A stretch of DNA of 64,000 nucleotides, from contig NC_135152.1 in NCBI RefSeq assembly GCF_050948215.1, positions 5,428,310-5,492,309 on the forward strand, read 5' to 3'. The position numbers and the translations under genes were made by a program. This DNA is from Halictus rubicundus (taxonomy: Eukaryota; Arthropoda; Insecta; Hymenoptera; Halictidae). Below the pieces are notes generated by a model. The model saw only the letters and a program-made list of their open reading frames with translations, was not told the DNA's origin and ran no database searches. This document shows, one piece after another, positions 38,398 through 49,743 of this stretch. Every line of letters starts with the position of its first letter. Within the stretch, counting starts at the first letter, position 1.

Positions 38398-38860
38398 TTT
38401 CTCGGCGCACGTTCACTAGCTATTAAATCTAGGAATTTCACCCCTCATGATTCAACCCTTAATCCCAAGAATTATACATGATTTTTCGATCGTTTAGCAG
38501 AAACTAGAATAAAATTATCAGAACTTTTTAGAATTTGTTAAAAATAGAACTGAAACGTTCATTTTTCCTTCATATGTATTCTTTTATAATAATTATTATT
38601 CAGATTGAATTGATTCAGATCTCACAAAACTTTCATGGTAATATACTTGAATAATGTACGTAGTATAGTAAAAAGTCTCGTATGAAAACATTTCTTCAGT
38701 TTCAATAATTATTGTAGGAGAACAAGAAAGAAGTAAGTAACGGTTAACCATTCTAGTCTGACGCAAATTAAAGGAAATAGAAGCAGACGTTTTTTCTTCT
38801 TCAACTTAATATATTGCAGCGTCCATGTTCGAGATTGCTTTGTTCTGAACGTCCATCAGT

Positions 38861-38990
38861 AGACTGTGGATCTGTATGCAAAATAAAAATTGTTTGCCTC
38901 GATTGCAAGAGATAGAAACCAAGCAGAAGAAAGATATTGACGTGTTTAAATATTTTTAATTTTCCTACAATTTTATATTTCATCAAATCA
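38861..38990. mobile_element. AGACTGCGGAT-family relic (left part)
   Basis: Starts AGACTGTGGATCTGTATGCA, followed by AAATAAAAATTG, matching the left end of the 199-bp array units. The remainder aligns only patchily and no right end was found. Confidence 0.6.
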
Positions 38991-40419
38991 GTGTCGCTAT
39001 AAATGGATAAAATCGTCTGTTCGTCAGTGAGTAAAATCTAAATGTGCTCGCTAAACATGGATAAATACCGAGTCACGATATACCTACGTATAGTTATATA
39101 TAGAGAAAATTGAGCGACTATGTTCTCAATCATTTCCTCTGGACAACAGGGTTGAACGTTCCCAGCAGCGATCCAAAAAGAAGAATCACGTCCGGGGGCC
39201 TATAATTCGCGGGGACGTCACGTATGGGGGCAAAGAATTAATAAGAAAGGCAGAGCCGGGGAGCGCGTTGGCTGGTCGTGATCCTTCATCGTCGGACAAT
39301 CGTCAGCTGAATTCCTCGGTTATATCGGACAGATATACGAGCCACGTCGGTTCGAGTGGTCTCGGTCTCGAAAAAAGGTCCCGTCGCGCCGGGGACTTTT
39401 CTTCTTCCGTCGAGCCTCGGGAACGGGCAATCAGGAACGAACGTCGGACACACGAAAACGCGGAGAAAAACATAGCGTGTGGCAAGCCGCGTCGTCCTTT
39501 GTGGGCACCATGTGTACGCGCGTGCACTGCTCACTCTCTCTCTCTCTCCTTCGTCTCTTCCCCCCCTCTCTCTCTCCTTTTTCTCCATCTTCGTTTCTCC
39601 GCCACGTCTCTCTTTCTTTCTCCCCGTGGTCTCCTCTGCCGAGGTCTGTGCCCATAGAGTTGGAAATAAGGCGGCAATAAAGCATATGTAAAATATATTC
39701 TGGAATTCCTTTTAGGACGCAGATATATGGGTGGTTGGTGGGTCGGTTGCCCGCTGGTAACCGCGTGTCCCCCGAGCACGTCCAATGGGGGATATACACG
39801 CGTGCTGGCCTTCGTATGCGTGTACCAACCGCGTGAGTTTATAGATGCGAGCCGATGTAAGTAAGACAGACGATCCGTTTCGTTAGAGGGTGTCGCGGGG
39901 TTACCCACCTGTATCAAACTCCGCCACCTTCCTCCCTGAATCCTCCTCCGGCGAACCCCCTTCTCTCCTCTGCCAGCCCCCCGCCCCCTCCCCCGGACCT
40001 CCTAAGATACTTCTTTTTAATCTTCTTTCTCGTCCTCTCCGGGTCTTTCTTGTTTTTGGATGCTTGTTCCGATCGGATGCGACTCCGCCGCGTATGATGC
40101 ACTGGCCGATTCAACGAGTACGGGGTGGATTCTGCAGAGAAGGGCTCCTCACCCCTCGGGAGACCCTGGCTTCTTCCTTTAACATTTTATTCGCCTTTGC
40201 TGAACGCCGTTCTGGACGAAATTTTGCCCGTTGTAGGACTGTTTGATCATGTCCTCTAGACGATAAGCGAGTTTGTGTTTTTCGGTCGCTGCTCTGAGGT
40301 GTACACTTTGTGGCCACTGAATTTTTATTAATGGTGGCTTCTTTTGTTGCCGGATGTTTTTGACGATTTCGTGGCAACCATGGCTAGGTCCATTCAAATC
40401 TTTACGCATCAGTTCCTTT
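38991..40419. other. Non-coding stretch, no gene seen
   Basis: AT-moderate sequence, then a pyrimidine-rich zone (39534-39635) that gives Ser/Leu-rich shadow frames. No exon recognised. Confidence 0.5.
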
Positions 40420-40604
40420 CACAGTGAATTCTCGATATATGTCAACAGCACGGGTCTTGGCAGCGTCGCGTGTCGTCCAGCAAACATACCCGAGCCCTGT
40501 TATGTTTACACTCCTCGGCGTCCGAGGCCTCTCGAGCTTAGCGGGGATAATTCCGCGACATTTATCATCCAGGCCTTGGCGACATATATAGAGAAATTAC
40601 TGTG
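40420..40604. mobile_element. CAGT-ended MITE, family C, copy 2
   Basis: Left CACAGTGAATTCTCGATATA and right TATATAGAGAAATTACTGTG are inverted repeats over about 24 positions. The interior shares CACGGGTCTT, TATGTTTACACTCCTCGGCG and GCGGGGATAATTCCGCGACA with the copies at 12737 and 49555. Confidence 0.85.
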
Positions 40605-40625
40605 CACATTTGTGGAGCTGCCACT

Positions 40626-40747
40626 TTAACCCTCATACGTTCTTCAGGGCGCAAATTCACCCCACTTACTATTTTTACATTTTGTATATATTGTGAGACG
40701 TATTTCTTTAAATTGCGACACTATAGGTGTAATAGGTACGAGGTCAA
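40626..40747. mobile_element. Possible short TTAA-type MITE
   Basis: TTAA-CCCTCATACG at the left (40626) and TACGAGG-TCAA at the right (ends 40747) could be degraded inverted ends of a ~120-bp element. It lies 21 bp beyond the preceding MITE. Weak. Confidence 0.4.
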
Positions 40748-43160
40748 AATCAGTAAAATACATTTTTAATTGAAGTCCACTGGAACAATTAACAGAGGAA
40801 ATTAAATTCTTTTTCATCTGGTCAGTCTCTAAGAGTTTCTCCCAAAAATTGAAATACGTGCAACCGTTGTCGACAAAGTGACAACAAATCGTTGGCTTCG
40901 TCTAGTTTGAAAGGAAGCACGTTTACCCAGCGTGGCCCGACTCGCCGCGCACTCTGAAGAGACTTTTCTCCCGGCATACAAATCCCTCGGTTTTATCCTG
41001 CGTCGACGCTCTTCAGCGGGAACTTCAAACAGCAGGAAGATCTCCATCGTGGAAAGCTAGCGTCTGCACTCTGGCGACAATCCTAGCGCCGCTACCATGC
41101 GCCATTAAAAATCCTTCCGAAAGCTTTCAGCGTGTCTAGCCGGTCCTGGTGCTCGCCGGACCACCTGAGGAGCGAAAAGCTCTTTTCAAAGAAATCAGCG
41201 CGCGACGAATGGCGTGTGAGAGTGTGTATGACGGAAAGTCGTAATAAACGGATACTCTACTTGCGGATGGAGTTTTCTTTCGGGCCAGGAGGGACGTGGA
41301 CGTGAACGTTCCCGAAAGTGAGTCAGAGAGGGGAGGTGGAAATCTTCGACGGAAGAGTCGAGCAACAAGAAAGCAAGAAGAAGAAGAAGAAGAATAAAGA
41401 GGAAGATGAGGAGGAGGAGGGGGAGGAGGAGGAGGAGACCGTGGCGTCGACTGCTCGGCAGAAGAGAGATCAGGGGAGAAAGAAAGAGAAAGATATATGG
41501 AGCCGCGAGGTGTCGCCTTACAACCGGCTCGGTTCGCTTACCTACGAAGCCTCTTTTGCATGCCATCTCCTCCACCATCTTGGCTCGCGTTGCTCCTTTT
41601 GCGCTCCGTTCCTTGGAACGTCCTCCTTCCTCGTCCCTTCTGCTGAAAGAGAGAACTGCCTGCCTCTGCCTGCCTCTGGCCTGCCTGCCTGCCTGCCTGG
41701 CTTCGCTCGCGGTGCACCGTTGCGCGTTCGGTCTTTGCATAATTATTACAGTTACCGCGAGTAGCAGCTGGCTCGTTGCAGAAGAGAGCCACCTTGTCTC
41801 TCCTTTGCCTCTGCCTACCAGGTAGACGCTGTCGTCCAGAGGTACTACCTGGACAGAACAACCGAACCAAAGTCCACACCAGCAGCTAACCAACCCCGTC
41901 GATCTTACACTCGCGTGTACGCGTTAATTAAATTTCTCCAACGTACACGCGATCCAGTCCGCGACGCCCCTTTTCTTCAACCATCGACAGCTTGCCCGGA
42001 GATTTTTAATATCGAACCTGCACGCTCTGGAACGCGGAATGGCCCCGAGGATGGTCTATTCAGCGCCTTTCCAGGCTCCACATGGCGCTAAGTGTTAGGT
42101 CCGAGCATATGAGACCTGCCGGTCGGTAAATCCAAGGAATCCGAGCGGGAACAGGTGACATTTGAAGCCACGATTTTTCGGGGGCTGGGGAAAATTGGTC
42201 AGACACATCGATCACGTTCGTTCAATTTAATTGCTTATTCATGGAATGCAGAATTATATTCGATCAATTGCATAATTCCCGACTGCGGATGGCTTCTTTC
42301 CAGTCACAGTTTTGTACGTTTATAATATTATTTATACTTGGAATAGAATCAATTTTCGTAAGAAGGATTCAGCTGTAAACTTCTACTTTCTTGGATAATT
42401 TTGGGGGCTGAGACAAGGACTAAGTAATTGTGACAGTTAAATTAATATTCTAAATTGTTAATAGTATTTCTTTACCTTTCTTAAAAAATATTCGAGATCC
42501 GCTCGTGTCGATGGAACATTCGTCATGTGGTCTACGAATACACTTTTGAAAGAATGTTCTAAAGGTAACATGTGTCGGCATAAAAATTGAAAGACGCTTC
42601 CTTAAGCGAATGAACGTGATGCGGATTGTTTTAGGAAGGAAAGACAGCTGTTTCCTGGGGTCAGGGGATTTTTGAGGGAATCGATATCCTAAACGGAGAA
42701 TGGGAACGGCGTTTTCTCGGCGCGTTTCCTCCTCGCGTTTCCTCCTCGCGTGCCCCGACCTTTCGAGGTATCATTCAACGCGCCACAGCAAACAATGCTG
42801 TACATTTAAATGAGCGCGGGGAGAAGGGAGGGGGCGCCCCGCTCGTCACGAATACGGTACCACGGTATAGTGATCCCGGGGCCCCCCGGTGATTGATGCA
42901 CGAGGACGTGAGTTACGGTCGGCCTTCGCGCGATTTCGTCAACATTCCCGGCGTATACAGTCGGACTACTAATTTCGCGGTCGGAGCTAATCGGTGGCCG
43001 GCTATTACCGGTCGCAGACGACCGCCGCGATCGGTCGATGGGGGGAGGGGGGCAGAGAAAAACACGTCCGACCAAACTGGCTTCTCTCGATACACCCTCT
43101 CCCTCCCCCTTCCGAAGGAACAACCGATCAAAAAGAAAAGAGAGATGAGGAACAACCAGT
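40748..43160. other. Non-coding stretch, no gene seen
   Basis: A GAAGAAG/GAGGAGG purine block (41367-41440), a CCTG tetranucleotide run (41665-41700) and AT-rich sequence at 42.2-42.6 kb with a lone GACTGCGGAT at 42281. No exon recognised. Confidence 0.5.
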
Positions 43161-43396
43161 CGAGAAGAAAAGAGAGAGAAGGGAAGGAAAGAAGAAAAGA
43201 GAAGGGAGGACTCTCTCTCTCTCACTCTCTCTCGTCGGAGATCGTTTTCGACGAAGGAACGCCAGTGCCAGGCGTCGCGAGCAAAAAGGTGGAGGCAAAC
43301 CGCCGACAAAATATCCCTCGGAAATTATAAAGGGGTGGCGAGTAGTATTATATCGCGTGCAGCGTAATTTGCCCAAGTATGCAAAAACATGGCGGC
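43161..43396. promoter_or_regulatory. Candidate Polycomb response element (GA/CT + Pho motif)
   Basis: GA-rich (about 43161-43205) and CT-rich (43210-43234) tracts lie within 155 bp of AACATGGCGGC at 43386-43396, the same 11-mer as at 24015. Its complement fits the extended Pho/YY1 site. Regulatory role is inference. Confidence 0.22.
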
Positions 43397-44278
43397 CGGT
43401 CGCTCTCGTTTTCCGTCGGCGATCCATAACGGACGCGATGCACACGCCCATCGTTTCCAACGAGTTATTATGTCGATGCGGTTGCAGATACCGAGACCCG
43501 ATGGACGTTCGAATACCATATTACGCTGGGACCGCAACGAGCTCAATCACGGGGACTGTCGAGGAGCAGTTCGGCTGCTTACACTGGCCCTGGGACCTCT
43601 CCCCATTTCATATATGCCTGCGATAGCTGCTCTCCAAAATACCATGAATCTGTTGATTCATTCTAGACTCCATAGAGACGCTAATTTCCGTTGTAAGTCT
43701 ACTACCCATAGGTTTACGACATAGACACCGATAGTGACATTTGCGTTCCCAGCGTGCACATTAGTCAATTGCACGTAAGTGTTCAATTTTTTTTTATTTC
43801 GTCAGAGCCCTGTAGGTTGAAGTAAATAACGGAGATTATTTCTAAGACTTGCCTGTATCTGATCGTTTGTAAACAAACCACAAATTCGCGAAGAAAAGGA
43901 GACGAACTCGTGCATCTGATTCTCCTGAATTTTCGCTCAAACGGAGCAGCGTTTTCGGTGGAATCGCGACATGCACATCCGAGAGGAACGCTTCGAGGAT
44001 CAATTCCCGCTAGTTTTCCTGTGAAAAGGGACAGCTAGGTACCGAGCTCTGGTTTATTCCGTGTCGTGTATGGCGGCGTTTCGCGCGTGGGAGCAAAGTC
44101 GCCACCTTGCCCGCGGCCTGGCATAGCATGCAGCCTCGCCTCGGCTCTGCTCGGCAGCCACGCTTATTCAAAAGTGGCTGCACGTAAAGCCGATATCTTA
44201 TTCTCGAATGCTCCATTCGTTCTTCTTATGGTATATCCTGCTGGCTGCCGGCGACATTCTTGTCCGCGTCGCGTAACT
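43397..44278. other. Non-coding stretch, nothing recognised
   Basis: CpG-rich, then AT-moderate. A further ATGGCGGC occurs near 44070. No exon seen. Confidence 0.45.
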
Positions 44279-44307
44279 TCTCTCTCTCTCTCTCCCACCC
44301 CGTCTCT

Positions 44308-44342
<35 letters not shown>
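44279..44342. repeat. (CT)n microsatellite
   Basis: Two CT runs separated by about 20 bp, 64 bp in all. Confidence 0.9.
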
Positions 44343-44345
<3 letters not shown>

Positions 44346-44517
44346 CTCCCGGCTCCCTTTCGCATCCGAGCCGTTTCGCCTGATCGCGATTGCGCCGCGT
44401 AACGACGAGTTTACCTCGATAGGCCAGAAGAACGTACACCCAGGAGCCTTCCGCGCGGAATAACGATCCCCCTTAGGAACCCGTGGGAAGCCAAACACAG
44501 AGCCTAGACACACCGAG

Positions 44518-44544
44518 GGAGAGAGAGAGAGAGAGAGAGAGAGA
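44518..44544. repeat. (GA)n microsatellite
   Basis: GA repeat of 27 bp, 175 bp after a CT tract. Confidence 0.9.
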
Positions 44545-47500
44545 CCCTAACCGATCACGTTCGATATCTCGCTGATTCGCGGCCGTTTATCCGCTCCGGC
44601 CTGTCGGTTCCGTGTCCTTAGTTCTTCGCGATTTCCTCTTCAGGGCCCGCGACGCGTGCAACAACGACGCTTCCTGTTGCCCTGGCTCTCGCGCAGATTT
44701 ATACCATGACGACGTTAGGCATCCAGGTTTTGCCTTTCGATTGGAATTCGCCCCGCAGTTCCACCTTTTTGCTCTTGTCCCGCGCGCGATTGGGTGCCGC
44801 GAACTTTGGGCTAGCTCTCGGACACGGAAAGGGGTTAATTGCTCGATCGAGGATGCTGCCGGGGCTGTTCGTCTTCGTAGAACGATTCCACCGGTGGGAA
44901 TTTGTTCCCTTCGCCCTTTGATTGTTGCGTTTTGTGGTCGAGGCGATTTTTGTTCTTGAGACATGGACGATTATTTGTGAGTGAGTCCACTTTGATTTTG
45001 GTCTGTGAGAATTCGATAAAGTTGTTTAGGTACCAGGATTTTAGTGGAAAAGACACTTTGCGAATGAAAAATTTAAATGAAGATTGGTTCCTCTTGTGGA
45101 TTTCACTGTTTGTATTTTAATAGAAAATATTCGATTGAATTCTTGCATCACTCAGGAATTTATTAACTTTAAAAAGTTGGTCCTATTATTGAGCGCTTTC
45201 TTTTAATAGAAAATGCTCGACTGAGTTCTCTTCGTTGAGTTTGAAAGATCAATCTGCTTATCAGTCTTCAAAGAAACATTTGATTTGATAGAATTCCTAC
45301 ATTGTTAATAATTTGAGTTTAATCGTGAGTTTATTTTAGCGAACGCTACAGTGTTCATGCTAAACCTTGCAAGATGGCTGGAATTGAAAGGCTGATCAAA
45401 GTTCCTTGGCTTATGCTCGGGTGTTCAGCCGGACAGCCACGGTGGTTCGAAAGTTTTAACTGGTTGATAAATCGCTAAAATAGCAGGTCCGTGTTGATTT
45501 AGCTAATAGTAGCCTAATACCGTGAAGTTTGAAACTGCGCGAACTCGGTGATTCTGTTGCGATTACTTTGTGATCGTGGATGATTGTAGGCTGATTATAA
45601 TAGTTGGTTGCTCGATGGGATTTTTATTGCGACCGTTGATCGCAGGATAAATGTGAAACGAGGAGGATAATGCGGTGTCAAGCAATAAACGGATACTAAC
45701 AATTTTCCTTCAATAGGCTTGATCGATGGTGGTAACAGGAGAGAATTAATTGATATGTTTTCTGCCGAGCATTAAAGAACAGTCGTTGGTATCAACGCTC
45801 TTTAGCTATTCATGTCATCACGCAAGCAGGATCGACGATTGCTCAAGCATTCTGTGCCACGTCCCACAACATGCGATTAGTATAATTGCGAATTGTACGC
45901 GGTTATAGCAATTATCGATATGCAAAACGCTGTACAATGTATCCAGTTATGACAGCTGGCTATTTATTTATCTTCTGACAAGTGCTTCGTGGGTCTGCGT
46001 TAGATATTGGTTCATAGTTGCAATTCTGATTAGGAGGAAATCATCCAACGCGTTTTCTCCGTTTCGTGAACTTTCTAATCAAACTTTTGCTCCACATTTG
46101 ACGTTCAATTCATATTTAAATTTCAATTCACCTTTCGAATTTACATTCAGTTTTGCTGTTTGTTCGCGTAATTATTCTAGTCCTCATCACGGCATTATTT
46201 TATTAAAGATGATTTTGTACTTTAGAAATATGTGAAGAAATTGTAGCTAATATTTTCCTTTTCCTCAATATTTCCAATAGGTTTAACAACCTCTTGTAAT
46301 AGCTTAAGACTTGTTACAAAAATTTCGAACAGAAATTACTAAACATGGACGTCGTTAATTCCTTCAAAATCGAAATAAAATTCTGTCGTTTCTCCAGCAA
46401 TCTTGAATCACTACAACAAAAATACAGTAAAAATGATATATCTCTTTAGAAAATGGTTGACTGCAAAGATGCTATAATCATCTGCGAAACAAATAATAAC
46501 AGGACGAGGGAGTTAGCTCATTGTCTAAATCCACCCTACAGAATAAGAGTGTATCACCCCCGACAACTAAAAATCCCTTAAATCCGCGCAGCTCTCGAAA
46601 AAGCATTATCAAATCAGTGAACCGATAGGCAGACGCTCGTGTGCAGCCGCTGCTCCTTATTTGCCTGCGCCAGCAGCCCCGGTTTATTCACGTTACAAGG
46701 GTTTACCGCGCTCGTATTTATGGTCGTCGAGGCTTCCGTCGTCACACCCTGAGAGCACACCCTCTCCCGCAGCAGAGATAACAACGCCGGTACGTCGCGG
46801 CCGCTGTTCGTTAGCCTCGGTTCTACATAACTTATTAATTACAGTTGACTAATGCTCTCCAGCTGTGGCGCGTTGCGTACGGCTCTGTATCTCTACCCCC
46901 CTCTCTTTCTCCGTCTTGTTACTTCCACCCCCACGTAGCTGGAACTTTCTCCGAACATTTTCAGCCCCTGAAGAAGGAGGAAAAGAGAGCAGAAGGAACC
47001 GTGGCGGGGGTAGACGCGGACGTGTGTCAAGAGAGAAAGCTGCCTATTTCTGTGGGGGAGGAAAGAAAGAAAGAAAGAAAGAAAGAAAGAAGGAGGAAGA
47101 GGAAGAAAGAGACAGTCGATGGGGCGAGGAAGAAGATGGTGGGACACGGCGAGGGACGCCAGGCAGTAACTCACGCCCCCGAGAGGATTACCTACCTTGC
47201 CAGGGCTGGAGGAGGGTGGTGCCCCGGCTACGTTGAGCTACGATCTTGCTGCGTAGCTACGCGTTTCTCATACCAAGTGTCTCCGGGACCGCCGGCGTGC
47301 CTCGCAAACAGAGTTCGCCGCCGCGGCCGTGAGCGTTTCGCGTTTTCGGAGAGGGCCACCGGAAGCCCGAACAACTTACGACACGTGAACAGAAGCTGGA
47401 CGCGCGGCCCTCTCCTCGCTAGGCAACGCTCCCAGTCCCGCTTCGGGCCCCGGCTCTTGGCCCCTGGCTCTCTTTCCCGCTCTCCGTTTGCTCAGCCCTC

Positions 47501-49554
47501 TCCTCTCCTGTTTCGGCGCCGGACACCGAAAGGTCCTCTAATTGCGTCCGCGATTTATGCCGGCAACTTCTGCTCCGCTCCGCACCGCTCCGCACCGCTC
47601 CGCATCGCTCTGCTCTCCTTCCGCCACCGAGAATTCCTCGACGGAGCACACCGAGCTGGAAAAGATACAGCCGACGGTAAATTAAATAAGCCCGGAGAGG
47701 GTGGGGGCGTGTTTGGACGTCGGGGATAAGGCGCCGGGGTGGTAATCTCGACTGACGGATTGGCCGTGTCCTGGAATTTGTTGGGAGACCACGGGATCTT
47801 TCTTCTTTCGGGGAAAGTCGGGCCCCGTCGATGGTCCGCTGGGTCTTGAGAGAATTTGACACGACTCGCGAGTTTGTGGTGTCGTATGGAGGTTCCTATC
47901 GCACGATTTTCGAACAGTTTCAACATTTTTTTCTGGGTTAGTCTAGATTTTTAGTCTAGGTTTAGGGATTTCGTTTTTTGATGGAGTGTGGATGGACCGA
48001 GGATTTTTCGGATCTCGTAGACGGTGACGCACTTAGACCAGGATGCAAGGACTCTGCTCAATTTATCAATTTTTAAAAATATATTTCTGGTGGTACTTCT
48101 TGTGAACACAGTAGTCTTCCTGTTGATCGTAATATAACAGCTGTTCGTTTCATTTAATCGCTGAAAACTGAATAATTGAATGACGACTTTGATACCCTGG
48201 GTCAAAGCAGGCCCAGCCACCACCGTCGGAGGAAGAAATGCAATAATCGATCCAAGTTAAAACAAGTCCAAATAAAAATATTTGATTTTATAACTGATTT
48301 TTAAGGGATAGAAGGAATGCTTTCCAGGGCCACGTTAAATGAGAGAATTTCTAACCAAGAAACGAACGAGGGTTGAAACAAGGGTTGCATAAACGTCCAA
48401 ACAAAAATATCAGCTTCTTCGAAGAAGGAATACTTCCTGGGCTATGTGAAGTGATAGAATCTCTGATCTAACGAATGGGGGTTGAAGCAGGGGTGGCAAA
48501 ACTATCAGATTTTCCGAAGAAGGGGTGAGCGAAGGAGTATCGCCTCGCGTGAAATTTTTACAAACGGCCTAAACCCGCGTAAACCGTGCCAATAACGAAT
48601 AGGGGTAACTTTTCGGGTTCGATCCGCCATCAAATTAGCATACCGCTCGAGTACGCATCGAGGATTCCGCCGTATCTCTTCCGGGGGACCATCCGTCCCG
48701 TTCCCGTCGATAGATCAGCGTGATTCAGAAACAGCCGGGGCAAACACGGTAATTGGTATTGCATCACTATTGGTCCGCGGGGGTTGGTAGCCGTGCGTGC
48801 GCGTGTGTGCGGAGGTGGGGGCGAGAGATGTATACGCGAAGACGGTACCTAAATTGGCCGCGTTTAAATTGACCCCGGGGCGGTTGAATCAACGTAACAA
48901 GAAACGCTGGGGTTCCGGATTGATGCGGCCATCAGTAACCGTCTTCGAGGTCTGAAACCCTCTTCGACTTCGGCCGTTCACGATGCAGGGGTTGTTGCGC
49001 CGGAAGCCTACCGCCTGGGAGTTTCGAAACGGAGGTCCTTCATGTTCCCGAGCAATTCACTTACTTTGATTTGATTGGCCCCCGCGCGTATGATCCGGTT
49101 TTGGCGTGCTCGCGATCTCTCTCTTTCTCTTTCTCTGTAAAGGGAAAGAGGGCCAGGGAGGGTAGAGCCCGATGGGGTGGTCGAAAGGGGAGGCTTTGGC
49201 ATCGTGTTTTGCGAACCGCCGACGCGGAGTTATATCGGCAAATCCCCGGCAGCAATCAACGTATTGGTTGTTCTTATTAGAGTTGGCAACAGCCGAAGTC
49301 TCTCCCGCCTCCGCCACCCCCTTTCCGCCCACTGTTTATGGTCCGCTACGTCGAACCTCGGCAGTTCCTTCCATTCGAGAGGATGCCCGACGTCTACCAA
49401 CGTCCTAAACGAGCCGTGAGCGTATCCGGTATACCCGCGACTCCTGCCACGCTCGTTCGAGCTCGCGCTTCAATCTACTCTCGCTTTATGGCCCCGAGGA
49501 ACCCCTCTCGTCTAGCTGGCCAACAGAAAATTTTGGGAGGAAAGTGCTCCGAGA
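44545..49554. other. Non-coding stretch, AT-rich then GC-rich
   Basis: 45.0-46.6 kb is AT-rich and includes a diverged duplication (TTTTAATAGAAAATNNTCGA at about 45117 and 45203). A (GAAA)n run lies at 47062-47090, a CTCCGCACCG repeat at 47576-47605, and about two diverged units of ~125 bp at 48260-48520. No exon recognised. Confidence 0.5.
47062..47090. repeat. (GAAA)n tetranucleotide repeat
   Basis: About seven AAAG/GAAA units inside a longer purine-rich stretch, producing Lys/Glu/Arg-rich shadow frames. Confidence 0.85.
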
Positions 49555-49743
49555 ATTCTCGATATATGTCGACGACACGGGTCTTGCCAGCGTCATGTAT
49601 CGTACAGGAGACATATCCGAGCCGTATTATGTTTACGCTCCTCGGCGTCCGAGGCCCCTCACGGGGTATACCCTGCGGTAGTGGGGATAATTCTGCGATC
49701 TTTATCATCCTGGCATTGGCGACATATACAGCGAAATCACTGT
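49555..49743. mobile_element. CAGT-ended MITE, family C, copy 3
   Basis: Left ATTCTCGATATATGTCGACG and right GGCGACATATACAGCGAAAT then CACTGTA. The interior shares TATGTTTACGCTCCTCGGCG and AGTGGGGATAATTCTGCGAT with the other two copies. The left outermost CAGT is lost. Confidence 0.82.

Noticed and set aside
41195..41893. 232-residue open frame on - with a Leu-rich, membrane-like run
   Set aside because: The Leu-rich run is the complement of a GAAGAAG/GAGGAGG triplet block, so the apparent hydrophobic segment is a repeat artefact.
46845..47729. 294-residue open frame on +
   Set aside because: Runs through a (GAAA)n and GA-rich stretch; Lys/Glu/Arg-rich low complexity and no family resemblance.
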